64,000 bases of DNA from Ochrobactrum sp. Q0168 (GTDB lineage: Bacteria; Pseudomonadota; Alphaproteobacteria; Rhizobiales; Rhizobiaceae), in the NCBI RefSeq assembly GCF_016427605.1, contig NZ_JAELXQ010000010.1, positions 43,239 through 107,238 on the forward strand. The letters run 5' to 3'. This document shows, piece after piece, positions 34,045 to 43,160 of this stretch (its first letter is position 1; every line of letters begins with the position of its first letter). The position numbers were made by a program, and so were the translations under genes. The notes beneath the pieces are model-generated. The model ran no database searches. It saw only the letters and a program-made list of their open reading frames with translations, and had not been told where the DNA came from.

Positions 34045-34073
34045 GGCGCGCTCCAAAAGAGCGCGCCTTTTCC
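34045..34073 (+). terminator. Rho-independent terminator after arylsulfatase
   Basis: GGCGCGCTC pairs with GAGCGCGCC around a CAAAA loop, followed by TTTTC. The MoxR gene starts 21 bp later, so the MoxR/Bat operon needs read-through or its own promoter. Confidence 0.8.
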
Positions 34074-34094
34074 CACCATTTCAGGATACCCAAT

Positions 34095-35075
34095 ATGGCT
34101 GCACGCGATGATATTCTGAAACTCGGCGAACGGGTTGGGCAATCCGTCATCGGGCAAGAGCAAATGGTCGAACGCCTTTTGCTGGGCGTCATTTCCAACG
34201 GCCATATTTTGGTTGAAGGGCTTCCGGGTCTCGCCAAGACCCGCGCAATCAAAAGCCTCGCAAAAAACCTTGAATCCGAACTTTCCCGCATACAGTTCAC
34301 GCCTGATCTGCTGCCAGCGGATGTCACCGGCTCAGAAATCTATATTTCAGACGGCGCAAAGAGCGCCTTCCAGTTTCAGCAAGGACCTATCTTCGCCAAC
34401 CTCATTCTCGCCGATGAAATCAACCGTGCGCCGGCCAAGGTGCAATCCGCCTTGCTGGAAGCGATGGAGGAACGGCAGGTAACGGTCGGCGGAAAGAGCT
34501 ATCCTTTGCCGGACCTATTCATGGTCATGGCCACGCAAAACCCGATTGAGCAGGAAGGCACCTATCCTCTGCCCGAAGCACAGCTGGATCGTTTTCTGCT
34601 TCATATTCGCGTCGATTATCCAGACGAAACATCCGAAGCCGCAATCATGCGGCTCAATCGGGACGAGGAACAGCAGGCCCATGGCAAGGCGGCCTCAAAA
34701 GAAAAGGCAACGCGCCTATCTGCACAGAGCATTTTTGAGGCGCGCAAGGAGATCGGCACGGTCACAGTTTCGGAGCCGGTCGAGAAATATATGGTCGCAC
34801 TGGTGTTCGCGACACGATATCCAGATCGCTACAATGCCGATCTGGCCAAGCTTTTACAGGTTGGCGTCAGTCCGCGCGGTGTGATCGGCCTTGATCGTAT
34901 GTCGCGCGCTTATGCCTGGCTGAAAGGGCGGGATTTTGTCACTCCGGATGATGTGAAAGCGATTGTGCACGACGTATTCCGGCATCGGCTGCTATTGTCC
35001 TACGAAGCACATGCATCCAACACCACTCCCGACCAGATTATCGACCGCATCACCGAATTGGTGGCCGTGTCATGA
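34095..35075 (+). CDS. MoxR family AAA+ ATPase
   Basis: A 326-residue ATPase with Walker A (EGLPGLAKTRA, residues 41-51), Walker B (LILADEINRAP) and sensor regions typical of the MoxR group. These act as chaperone-like remodelers working with von Willebrand A proteins. It heads an operon with DUF58, DUF4381, two VWA and one BatD-like protein, joined by ATGA overlaps. Its job here is probably to help assemble or activate an envelope complex. Confidence 0.92.
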   Translation: MAARDDILKLGERVGQSVIGQEQMVERLLLGVISNGHILVEGLPGLAKTRAIKSLAKNLESELSRIQFTPDLLPADVTGSEIYISDGAKSAFQFQQGPIFANLILADEINRAPAKVQSALLEAMEERQVTVGGKSYPLPDLFMVMATQNPIEQEGTYPLPEAQLDRFLLHIRVDYPDETSEAAIMRLNRDEEQQAHGKAASKEKATRLSAQSIFEARKEIGTVTVSEPVEKYMVALVFATRYPDRYNADLAKLLQVGVSPRGVIGLDRMSRAYAWLKGRDFVTPDDVKAIVHDVFRHRLLLSYEAHASNTTPDQIIDRITELVAVS

Positions 35076-36025
35076 AGGCTGGCGCAAGCGTTGAGACCGG
35101 CGTTTACATAGATACTTCTGCGCTCGTGGCACTTGAAGCTCAAGCGCGTGATCTCAGCTTCGTTCAAAAATCTCCCAGCCATCGCCAGCTTGCCGGACGA
35201 ATGCGCTCGGCAGTCCGTGGCCGCGGTCTCTCCTTCGAAGAATTGCGGGAATATCTCCCTGGCGACGATATCCGTTCCATCGACTGGCGGGTTACCGCGC
35301 GCACGATGAAGCCCGTGGTGCGGGTTTATAGCGAGGAGAAAGAGCGCCCTGCGCTCGTGATTGTTGATCAACGCATCAATATGTTCTTCGGTAGCAGGCG
35401 CTCGATGAAATCCGTCACGGCAGCAGAATGCGCGATGCTCTGTGCGTGGCGTATTCTGGGTTCGGGTGATCGTGTGGGCGGCATTGTGTTCGGGGACACC
35501 GATACGGCACAGATCAAACCGCAGCGCAGCCGCAACGCAGTCATCGGACTGGCCAGCCAGATTGCGGAGAAAAATGCCGCGCTGAATGCAAGCTATGCCC
35601 ATGTCCCAGCACCATCGATGTTGAATGATATTCTGCATCACGTCAGCGCCATTGCCTATCACGACTATCTCGTGATCGTCGTCAGCGACTTCGACGGCCA
35701 CGACGATAAAACACGCGACTACCTGCTACAGATATCAAGCCGCAACGACGTGATCTGCCTGCTGGTTTACGATCCTTTTCTGCTCGATCTGCCAAAGAGC
35801 GGTGAACTGGTCATTAGCGGCGGCACCACTCAGGCAGAGTTGACCTTTGGCAAAGGGTCGATGCGCAATTCTATCGACAGTTTTGCGCGCAATCGTGGGC
35901 GCGAATTCCGCTCCTGGCAACGCGAACTCGGCCTCCCGATGTTGCCGATCTCTGCGGCAGAAGAAACCGCCCCGCAACTGCGCAATCTCCTTGAAAAGTC
36001 CATGTGGCGTCAAAGGAGGCGGTAG
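35072..36025 (+). CDS. DUF58 domain protein
   Basis: A 317-residue cytoplasmic protein with the DUF58 core (LPGDDIRSIDWRVTARTMKP, then VYSEEKERPALVIVD) and a VWA-like fold beyond. DUF58 proteins accompany MoxR ATPases. The start overlaps the MoxR stop by four bases and its own stop TAG overlaps the next GTG start. Confidence 0.9.
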   Translation: MKAGASVETGVYIDTSALVALEAQARDLSFVQKSPSHRQLAGRMRSAVRGRGLSFEELREYLPGDDIRSIDWRVTARTMKPVVRVYSEEKERPALVIVDQRINMFFGSRRSMKSVTAAECAMLCAWRILGSGDRVGGIVFGDTDTAQIKPQRSRNAVIGLASQIAEKNAALNASYAHVPAPSMLNDILHHVSAIAYHDYLVIVVSDFDGHDDKTRDYLLQISSRNDVICLLVYDPFLLDLPKSGELVISGGTTQAELTFGKGSMRNSIDSFARNRGREFRSWQRELGLPMLPISAAEETAPQLRNLLEKSMWRQRRR

Positions 36026-36483
36026 TGGATCAAGCAACAGACATTGCGCTGCGAACACTCCACGACATTGCCGTTCCTGCGCCGATATCATGGCTGCCGC
36101 AAACTTGGGGATGGGGATTGCTGGCCGGCTTGTTGCTGCTTGGTATTGCGGTCCTCGTCGTCCGACAGTTGATCCGTTACCGGCGCAATGCCTATCGGCG
36201 TGAAGCACTGCAAATCCTCGGAACCATTTCGAACAACGCACAGGCGGCAGAAGTTGCCGAACTGTTGAAGCGTACCGCTCTATCTGCCTGGCCACGCACC
36301 GACGTTGCAGCATTATCTGGCCGGCAATGGGTCGCTTTTCTCGAACGCCACAGTCCGGAACCGCTCGGAACCGACCTGAAAGCCCTTCTGACGAACCGGG
36401 AATATGAACCCGACCAGCAAGTCAACGACATGCCCGTCATCGTCACCCAGGCTCGGTTGTGGATCGAGAGGCATCATGTATGA
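36025..36483 (+). CDS. DUF4381 membrane protein
   Basis: About 152 residues with one transmembrane helix (about residues 31-52 in SWLPQTWGWGLLAGLLLLG) and a cytoplasmic helical domain. It matches the DUF4381 family found inside Bat operons. I choose GTG 36025, which follows AAGGAGG at five bases and overlaps the previous stop by one base. Its end overlaps the first VWA gene by eight bases. Confidence 0.85.
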   Translation: MDQATDIALRTLHDIAVPAPISWLPQTWGWGLLAGLLLLGIAVLVVRQLIRYRRNAYRREALQILGTISNNAQAAEVAELLKRTALSAWPRTDVAALSGRQWVAFLERHSPEPLGTDLKALLTNREYEPDQQVNDMPVIVTQARLWIERHHV

Positions 36484-37465
36484 ACTCGATCATCCGTGGC
36501 TTCTGCTTTTGATGCCTCTACCCATGCTTTTGTGGTGGCTCTTGCCGACTCATCGCGTCTCAACCGCTTCAATCCGGCTCCCTTTCTTCAAGGATGTCGC
36601 GCGGGCGGCTGGCGTGGAACCGACGGAAGGCTCGGTCATTCCGCAGCGGAGCTGGTGGCAGATTGTTCTCGACATGCTCGCCTGGTGTCTGCTTGTGCTG
36701 GCGTTGGCGAGACCGCAACTGATCGAGCCGCCGATCGTCAAATCCATACCGCAGCGCGATATCCTTCTGGCGCTTGATCTCTCACAATCGATGGATACAC
36801 GCGATTTCGCGACTCCGGGCGGAACGATGGTTACGCGCATCGATGCCGTCAAAACGGTGGTTAGCGACTTCGTTTCGAAACGCGCAAGCGACAGGCTGGG
36901 TTTGATTGCCTTCGGCGACGCTCCCTATCCGCTGGCGCCCTTCACCATGGACCACGATTTGATCCGGACAATGATTGGCTCGCTCGTGCCGGGCGAGGCC
37001 GGTCCCCGAACGGCAATGGGCGATTCCATAGGCCTCGCCATTCGCATGTTCGAAAAATCGAACGTGCCGCAAAAGGTGCTCATTCTGCTTTCCGACGGCA
37101 ACGACACGGCCAGCAAGATGCCGCCTTTGAAAGCGGCTGAAATTGCCAAAGACGACCATATCGTCATTCACACAGTCGCCATTGGCGATCCCAAAGCCAC
37201 AGGAGAAGACAAGGTCGATACGCAAACATTACAGGCAATCGCTACGCAGACTGATGGGCGCTATTCCTTCGGGCAGGATCAGGCAAGTCTGTCCGCTATC
37301 TATGATATGCTGGATCGCATAACACCACAGGAACAGAAAGAGCTTTCATGGCGACCACGCCGCGAACTGTTCCAATATCCGGCTGCGCTATCACTGATAA
37401 TCCTCGCCTTCTCCCTTTGTCTTAGTGTCGCACAGGCACACATCGCGCGGAGAGCTGCAGCATGA
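36476..37465 (+). CDS. BatA-like VWA domain protein
   Basis: About 329 residues: an N-terminal BatA-type segment with transmembrane helices near 8-24 and 62-80, a VWA domain with an intact metal-ion-dependent adhesion site (D101-L-S-Q-S), and a C-terminal helix near 305-325. The VWA domain is expected to face the periplasm and to bind a partner through the metal. ATG 36476 has GAGAGG before it. Confidence 0.9.
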   Translation: MYELDHPWLLLLMPLPMLLWWLLPTHRVSTASIRLPFFKDVARAAGVEPTEGSVIPQRSWWQIVLDMLAWCLLVLALARPQLIEPPIVKSIPQRDILLALDLSQSMDTRDFATPGGTMVTRIDAVKTVVSDFVSKRASDRLGLIAFGDAPYPLAPFTMDHDLIRTMIGSLVPGEAGPRTAMGDSIGLAIRMFEKSNVPQKVLILLSDGNDTASKMPPLKAAEIAKDDHIVIHTVAIGDPKATGEDKVDTQTLQAIATQTDGRYSFGQDQASLSAIYDMLDRITPQEQKELSWRPRRELFQYPAALSLIILAFSLCLSVAQAHIARRAAA

Positions 37466-39018
37466 TCTCCGACTTCCACTTCCTGCGCCCCGCCTGGCTG
37501 ATTTTACTGATACTGCCGCTCATACTGGTTTGGCTTGCCGCACGGTCTTCTAACGTGAGGCAAAAGTGGAAGAACATGATCGCCCCGCATCTGCTCGAAC
37601 GGCTGGTCATCGAAGGCGATGGCAAACGGCGCTTTCAACCGGCAACGCTTCTCGCGCTCATCATGACAGTCATGATCCTCGCAATCGCTGGCCCAAGTTG
37701 GGATAAGGAAACCCCACCTTTCGTGCACGACACGGCGTCACTGGTGATCGCAGTCGATCTTTCGCAGACTATGGATGCGATTGACATCAGCCCCAGCCGC
37801 ATTGAACGAGCCAAGCTCAAAATTCACGATATTCTGGCGAGTAGGGCTGGCGCAAGAACTGCGGTAATCGCTTACGCAGGCACGGCACATCTTGTTCTGC
37901 CGCTTACCGATGACGCTGACCTGATTGAATCTTATACCGATGCCCTTTCAACCGGTATCATGCCGCGTCCGGGCAAAGATACGGGGGCGGCACTTGCCCG
38001 CGCCTCCGATCTCCTGAAAGAAGACGGTTCGTCCGGCACGATACTGTTCCTGACGGATGGCGTTGAAGCCTCAGCTGTTAAAACACTGAGTGACGAGCGG
38101 GATAACGGCGTTGTGGTACTGGTCATAGGGACCGAAAACGGTGGTCCGATCAAGTCCGGCAATGGGGGCTTTCTCTCATCAGACAGCGGTGCGCGCCTCG
38201 TTACCAAACTCGATACTGAAAGCCTGGCACAACTGCGCTCATCGAATAAAGTCGCGGTCACAACGGTCACTGACGACGATGCCGATGTTCGCTGGATTAC
38301 CGCACAGATACAGGGCAACTTTGCGCAACAACAATCGGATAAGGAAAGTCGATGGCGCGACAACGGATGGTGGTTTCTCATTCCCGCCGTACTGCTATTC
38401 GCATTTACATTCAGGCGCGGCTGGGTGGTGCGATTGGGGAGCGTTGTCATTGCTTTTCATTTGGTTGGGAATGATCCGGCAAGCGCAAGTTCCTTCGAAG
38501 ATATGTGGCTTACTCCCGATCAACAGGGACGGATCGCATTTCAAAACAACGACTTTGAGAAAGCCGCTAAGCTTTTTCGCGATCCCATGTGGCGCGGTGT
38601 CGCCGAATATCGTGCCGGGAAATATCAGGACGCCATCAATGCGTTTGCGATCGTGGACAGCCCCGAAAGCTGGTATAATCAAGGCAATGCGCTGCTGCAT
38701 CTGAGAAAGTTTGCCGAGGCCGTTTCAGCTTACGAGAAGGCACTTCAGGCAGACCCAAAGTCGGAAGATATTCAGGCCAATCTAGCGACGGCAAAACGAC
38801 TTCTGCAAGCACAGCAGAAAGAAGAACAGGATCAGGCGGAAGACCCAGATCTGAAGCCTGACAGCATCCAGTTTGATGACAAAGGCAAACAAGGCAAAGA
38901 TGTCGAAATAGCCATGTCTGAACAGACATCGCAGATGTGGATCAAAAACATCGCCGTAAGCCCCGCGGCCATGTTGGCGCGTCGTTTTTCAATTGAAGCG
39001 GGAGGCGGCGCCAAATGA
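37462..39018 (+). CDS. BatB/BatC-type fusion: VWA plus TPR protein
   Basis: 518 residues. Two N-terminal helices (about 10-27 and 62-78), a VWA domain whose adhesion site reads D99-L-S-Q-T, a central helix near 310-330, then TPR repeats (about 355-445, including YNQGNALLHLRKFAEAV) and an acidic Gln/Glu-rich linker. In many bacteria these are two proteins, BatB and BatC. It is coupled by ATGA overlaps to the genes on both sides. Confidence 0.88.
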   Translation: MISDFHFLRPAWLILLILPLILVWLAARSSNVRQKWKNMIAPHLLERLVIEGDGKRRFQPATLLALIMTVMILAIAGPSWDKETPPFVHDTASLVIAVDLSQTMDAIDISPSRIERAKLKIHDILASRAGARTAVIAYAGTAHLVLPLTDDADLIESYTDALSTGIMPRPGKDTGAALARASDLLKEDGSSGTILFLTDGVEASAVKTLSDERDNGVVVLVIGTENGGPIKSGNGGFLSSDSGARLVTKLDTESLAQLRSSNKVAVTTVTDDDADVRWITAQIQGNFAQQQSDKESRWRDNGWWFLIPAVLLFAFTFRRGWVVRLGSVVIAFHLVGNDPASASSFEDMWLTPDQQGRIAFQNNDFEKAAKLFRDPMWRGVAEYRAGKYQDAINAFAIVDSPESWYNQGNALLHLRKFAEAVSAYEKALQADPKSEDIQANLATAKRLLQAQQKEEQDQAEDPDLKPDSIQFDDKGKQGKDVEIAMSEQTSQMWIKNIAVSPAAMLARRFSIEAGGGAK

Positions 39019-40301
39019 AAATTTTGTTTCGGCTTGTCTTTTTTAGCCTCTTTTTTTCAACAAGGCTGTTCATCAACGATGCGGCGGCGCAGGACCCCAT
39101 CATACGCGCAGAAATCGAGGAAACAGGCACCATCGTGCCGGGGCAGCAAGTCCATCTTGTGCTGACCGTGCTTGCTCCAGGCTTTTTTACCTCGCCCCCG
39201 CAATTTCCTTTATTCGCACTTCCCCACGCCTTGGTAACTCTGCCTGATGAAAGGTCTCAAAACACCAATGACACGATAAATGGCGTTCAGTTCAGCGGCA
39301 TTGAAAAACGTTATTCCATCATACCGCAAGTCAGTGGAAGTTATAACATCCCGACAATCCAGATTTCGTTTGACTATCTTGAAGACGGAAACCCCAAACA
39401 AGGCACAGTAACAAGCCCGCCCCTGTCTTTCATGGTCGGCGCTGCTCAACAAGACGGACAACCGGAATTTGCCGCTGGATCTTTAGAGCTATCGCAAAGC
39501 TTCGACAGGCCAGCGGATAAGTTGCAGACGGGTGATGCGCTGGTCAGAACACTCACCATTACGGCGACAGATACGGTGGCGATCACCATTCCGCCCGTCA
39601 ATGTTGGAACATCACAGGGCTTGGACCAATATGTAAAACCCGCCAGCGTAGCAGACAACGTCGCCATCGGACGGCAAACTGCAAGCCGCCGTATTGAAAC
39701 CATTGTCTATACCGCCTCCAAACCCGGCACTTTTTCCCTGCCAGCGATCTCCTATCGCTGGTTTGACGTGCAATCGCAGCAGGTTCAGATTGCAACTTTA
39801 TCGCAAACAACCGTAACGGTGGTCGCAAGCGCAACGAAATCTACATCGCCTGCCGCACCAGCCAGCAAGAACTGGCCGGGCCGTAAGTTACTTTGGCTGT
39901 TGGCAATAGCCGCGCTTTTGATCGCAAGTGTTATAGCCATCGCAATCCGATATAGAGTTCGGTTTACCGAAGCGCTGCACGAATGGAAGGAGCGACGCCG
40001 GAATTCGCTTCATCATTTGAAACGGCAGACCCTCCGCATTATCAAGACAGGCGATTACGCCCAAATCAACACCGCGCTGGAAGTCTGGTCGCGCCGCCTT
40101 GGATATTCTTCCCTTCATGATTGGGCCGCAGCCGCGAACGACGGGTCACTTTCCGCACAAGTCGAAATTCTCCAGCGGCAGCTTTACGGAAGAGGTAACA
40201 CCGCAGAAATCGACCGGCGCGTTCTCGTCCACGGTGTGGAGAACCGCCTTTCGCATCAACGCGCTCTAAAACCGCCCGCGCTTTTAGAGCTGAACCCCTG
40301 A
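39015..40301 (+). CDS. BatD-like membrane protein
   Basis: A 428-residue protein with a signal peptide, immunoglobulin-like beta-rich periplasmic segments, one transmembrane helix near 297-315 (LLWLLAIAALLIASVIAIAI) and a cytoplasmic helical tail. This is the BatD (oxygen tolerance) organisation. It is the last gene of the MoxR/Bat run; a 9-bp inverted repeat (40263-40290) overlaps its final codons. Confidence 0.82.
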   Translation: MKILFRLVFFSLFFSTRLFINDAAAQDPIIRAEIEETGTIVPGQQVHLVLTVLAPGFFTSPPQFPLFALPHALVTLPDERSQNTNDTINGVQFSGIEKRYSIIPQVSGSYNIPTIQISFDYLEDGNPKQGTVTSPPLSFMVGAAQQDGQPEFAAGSLELSQSFDRPADKLQTGDALVRTLTITATDTVAITIPPVNVGTSQGLDQYVKPASVADNVAIGRQTASRRIETIVYTASKPGTFSLPAISYRWFDVQSQQVQIATLSQTTVTVVASATKSTSPAAPASKNWPGRKLLWLLAIAALLIASVIAIAIRYRVRFTEALHEWKERRRNSLHHLKRQTLRIIKTGDYAQINTALEVWSRRLGYSSLHDWAAAANDGSLSAQVEILQRQLYGRGNTAEIDRRVLVHGVENRLSHQRALKPPALLELNP

Positions 40302-40313
40302 CCTATCCACCGA

Positions 40314-40329
40314 TTTACCGTAACGTACT
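40314..40329 (+). promoter_or_regulatory. Shared operator site 5
   Basis: Plus strand TTTACCGTAACGTACT, identical to site 3 and 53 bp before the start of the formylglycine-generating enzyme. Confidence 0.7.
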
Positions 40330-40382
40330 TCCCGCTGGACTGACACAAAGGCAAGCTTTCTACAATTTCGCGGAGGATGACG

Positions 40383-41348
40383 ATGGGTATGAACGCTTCG
40401 AGCAAACGTTGTTCCGAGCAGGTTTCAGACGAAATGGCCTGGATACCAGGTGGCACATTTCTGATGGGGTCCGACAACCATTATCCCGAAGAAGCGCCAC
40501 GACATCCGGTGAAAGTAGACGGGTTCTGGATCAGCACAACGCCCGTTACCAACCGGCAGTTTTCCCGCTTCGTTGAAGAAACGGGCTATATCACGATGGC
40601 CGAGAAAGCCCCGGACCCAAAGGATTATCCAGGCGCCCTCCCAGAAATGCTGCGCGCAGGGTCGCTTGTGTTCACGCCGCCAAAGCGGGTTGAAGGCAGA
40701 GATATCGGTCAGTGGTGGAAATTCAAATTCGGAGCAAACTGGCGTAAGCCATTGGGCGGGATCAGCGATTTACGCGGCAAGCTCGACCATCCAGTCGTAC
40801 ATGTGGCCTATTGTGATGCGTTAGCCTATGCGCAATGGGCCGGTCTCGATTTGCCGACCGAAGCAGAATTCGAGTTCGCTGCCAAAGGCGGACTTGAGGA
40901 TCTTGAATATGCATGGGGTGATGAACTCATGCCCGGCGGCGTTGCCATGGCCAATACCTGGCAAGGTGTGTTTCCCATAAAAAGCACAAAGCCAAAAGGC
41001 CGTGAAAGAACGTCGCCCGTGGGGTCGTTCCCTGCTAACGGTTATGGCGTCTATGACATGATCGGCAATGTCTGGGAATGGACGAATGATTATTGGACAA
41101 CCCGACATCCCGAACCTGCTCCAAGTCCATGCTGCATCCCGCGCAATCCGCGCGGTGGCGAAGCTCTCGCCAGTTTTGACCCGCAGCAACCCAATATTCG
41201 TATAGCAAGACGCGTTCTCAAAGGTGGGTCACATCTGTGCACACCGGACTACTGCCGCCGCTATCGCCCGGCGGCGCGGCATGCAGAGCCGGAGGACACA
41301 TCCACCAGTCATGTCGGATTCCGGTGCGTGAAAAGACCAATAAACTGA
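40383..41348 (+). CDS. Formylglycine-generating enzyme (sulfatase maturase)
   Basis: About 321 residues of the FGE/SUMF1 fold: GGTFLMGSDNHYPEEAP at the start, FWISTTPVTNRQFSRF, LPTEAEFEFAAKGG, GNVWEWTNDYW and GFRCVK at the end. The copper-binding active-site cysteine pair is present in HLCTPDYCRR (about 286 and 291), so it should oxidise the sulfatase cysteine to formylglycine using oxygen. No signal peptide is seen, so it acts in the cytoplasm before export. It most likely serves the arylsulfatase at 32413. GGAGG fits ATG 40383 better than 40377. Confidence 0.92.
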   Translation: MGMNASSKRCSEQVSDEMAWIPGGTFLMGSDNHYPEEAPRHPVKVDGFWISTTPVTNRQFSRFVEETGYITMAEKAPDPKDYPGALPEMLRAGSLVFTPPKRVEGRDIGQWWKFKFGANWRKPLGGISDLRGKLDHPVVHVAYCDALAYAQWAGLDLPTEAEFEFAAKGGLEDLEYAWGDELMPGGVAMANTWQGVFPIKSTKPKGRERTSPVGSFPANGYGVYDMIGNVWEWTNDYWTTRHPEPAPSPCCIPRNPRGGEALASFDPQQPNIRIARRVLKGGSHLCTPDYCRRYRPAARHAEPEDTSTSHVGFRCVKRPIN

Positions 41349-41358
41349 GGGAGAGTTC

Positions 41359-42333
41359 ATGCGTTTGCTTGCGCAGATTTTGCTGATCGTCACGCTTCAA
41401 GTTTCAACATCCGCCTGGGCTGATGACCTTGCATCCTGGAACGATGTCAAATCCAGACAGCAGATCGTCGATTTTGTCGAGAAGGTAACGAAGGAAGGCA
41501 GCAAGAATTACGTCGCGCCTGCGGACCGGATCGCGGTTTTCGACAATGACGGCACCCTCTGGACCGAGCAGCCCTATTATTTCCAGTTGGCCTTCATGCT
41601 TGACCGCGTCAAGGCGCTGGCTCCCGACCATCCGGAATGGAAGACAACGGAACCGTTCAAATCCATCCTGGCCGGTGATCTGGCCGGTATCGCAAGAAGC
41701 GGCGAGAAGGGTGTTGTTGAGCTTGGCATGGTTACCCATGCCGGCATGACGACAGACGAATTCGATAAAATCGTCACGGATTGGTATGATACCGCAAAAC
41801 ACCCAAAAACCGGCAAGCCCTTTGCCGAAATGACGTTTTTGCCTATGCGCGAGCTGCTGGACTATCTTCGCGCTCATGACTTCCAGACATTCATCGTATC
41901 CGGCGGTGGCGTGGAATTCATGCGCCCCATGACGGAGAAGGCTTACGGCATACCTTCGCAACAGGTTATCGGCAGCAGTATCAAGACGCAATACGCAATC
42001 GAGAACGATCAGCCTGTGCTGAAACGTCTGCCGGAGATCGATTTTATCGACGATGGTCCCGGTAAACCGGTTGGCATCAATCGGGTGATCGGCAAACGAC
42101 CGATTTTCGTCGCGGGTAATTCGGATGGTGATTACGAAATGTTGCGGTGGGGCACGGCCTTCCCCAACAGCCTTGGCATCATCATCCATCATACCGATAA
42201 AGACCGGGAATATGCCTATGACCGGCAATCTTCATTCGGAAAACTGGACAAAGCTTTGACCGAAGCTCCGGAGAGAAATTGGGTAATCGTCGACATGAAG
42301 AATGATTGGAAGAAGGTTTATGCTTTCGAATAG
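41359..42333 (+). CDS. Secreted HAD-family phosphatase
   Basis: 324 residues with a signal peptide (cleavage near AWADD) and the HAD core: nucleophile D62 and acid D64 in VFDNDGTLW, then FIVSGGGVEFM and a late acidic motif near GNSDGDYEM. The family resembles periplasmic phosphoserine-phosphatase-like acid phosphatases. It follows the maturase gene after 10 bp with GGGAG before the ATG. A phosphatase beside a sulfatase suggests both trim groups from the same type of substrate, which is speculative. Confidence 0.85.
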   Translation: MRLLAQILLIVTLQVSTSAWADDLASWNDVKSRQQIVDFVEKVTKEGSKNYVAPADRIAVFDNDGTLWTEQPYYFQLAFMLDRVKALAPDHPEWKTTEPFKSILAGDLAGIARSGEKGVVELGMVTHAGMTTDEFDKIVTDWYDTAKHPKTGKPFAEMTFLPMRELLDYLRAHDFQTFIVSGGGVEFMRPMTEKAYGIPSQQVIGSSIKTQYAIENDQPVLKRLPEIDFIDDGPGKPVGINRVIGKRPIFVAGNSDGDYEMLRWGTAFPNSLGIIIHHTDKDREYAYDRQSSFGKLDKALTEAPERNWVIVDMKNDWKKVYAFE

Positions 42334-42389
42334 GTTTCTCGTTTCACATGTCACCATCCGCAATCCATAGTCATTCGAGGAGGACTCCA

Positions 42390-43160
42390 ATGCCGCTCAA
42401 CAGGCGCATTCTCCGATGTACAGCAAGCGGGCTATTTTTGCTAGGCATGATTACCATGTCAGCCGCCCAAGATGGCAAGGCCGCATCCGACAGGATCGAA
42501 CCTGCTTCAATTCAAGCCTTAGAGAATATGGGTAAACATCTGCAGTCACTACAGAAGTTCTCTCTAAACTCACAAACCAGCGTGGATGCTGTTCTGGATA
42601 CCGACCAGAAACTGGAGATCGGCGGCGAGGTTTCCTATGAGGTGGAAAGACCAAACAAGGTCCGCATCGATCTGAAAACAGATGTCGTGCAGGGCGAGTT
42701 CATTTATAACGGAACAACCTTCACCTACGTCTCTCCCAGCAACAATACATATGCTCAGGCTCCCGCCCCCGCGACAATCAAGGAAACGCTGGAAGAGGCA
42801 GCCCAAAAATATCATCTGACTTTCCCGCTTGCGGATTTGTTCGCCTGGGGCACGCCAGACGCGCCCATAGGCGAAATCGTGGAAGGGTTTCACGCCGGAA
42901 ATGCAGTGGTGAACGGAAAGCCGACAGATCATTGGGCTTATCGTACCGGGGATCAGGACTTTGAAGTCTGGATCGCATCGGATGGTCCACCCTTGCCTCT
43001 GAAAGTTTCACTTGTGGATCGTGACGATCAAACCCGTCCGCGCATGACCGCCGTTCTCAATTGGAATGAAGCGCCCGATATTCAGGCGAGTGCATTCGAA
43101 TTCACGCCTCCGGCTGATGCGCAAAAGCTCCGCTTCCTTGAAGAGGGGAACCCGCAATGA
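42390..43160 (+). CDS. DUF2092 periplasmic protein
   Basis: About 256 residues with a signal peptide (near MSAAQDG). The mature protein is beta-rich, with GEVSYEVERPNKVRID and a C-terminal FEFTPPADAQKL, as in DUF2092 proteins. The fold is probably related to lipoprotein carriers of the LolA type. GAGGAGG precedes ATG 42390. Its end overlaps the next start (ATGA). Confidence 0.8.
   Translation: MPLNRRILRCTASGLFLLGMITMSAAQDGKAASDRIEPASIQALENMGKHLQSLQKFSLNSQTSVDAVLDTDQKLEIGGEVSYEVERPNKVRIDLKTDVVQGEFIYNGTTFTYVSPSNNTYAQAPAPATIKETLEEAAQKYHLTFPLADLFAWGTPDAPIGEIVEGFHAGNAVVNGKPTDHWAYRTGDQDFEVWIASDGPPLPLKVSLVDRDDQTRPRMTAVLNWNEAPDIQASAFEFTPPADAQKLRFLEEGNPQ

Noticed and set aside
40263-40290. 9-bp inverted repeat at the end of the BatD-like gene as a terminator
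   Set aside because: It overlaps the final codons and has no U-tract, so termination is not supported.
28321-40329. The repeated 16-bp sequence as a mobile or REP element
   Set aside because: Copies are short, have one fixed orientation relative to genes, occupy promoter regions only, and have no conserved flanks.
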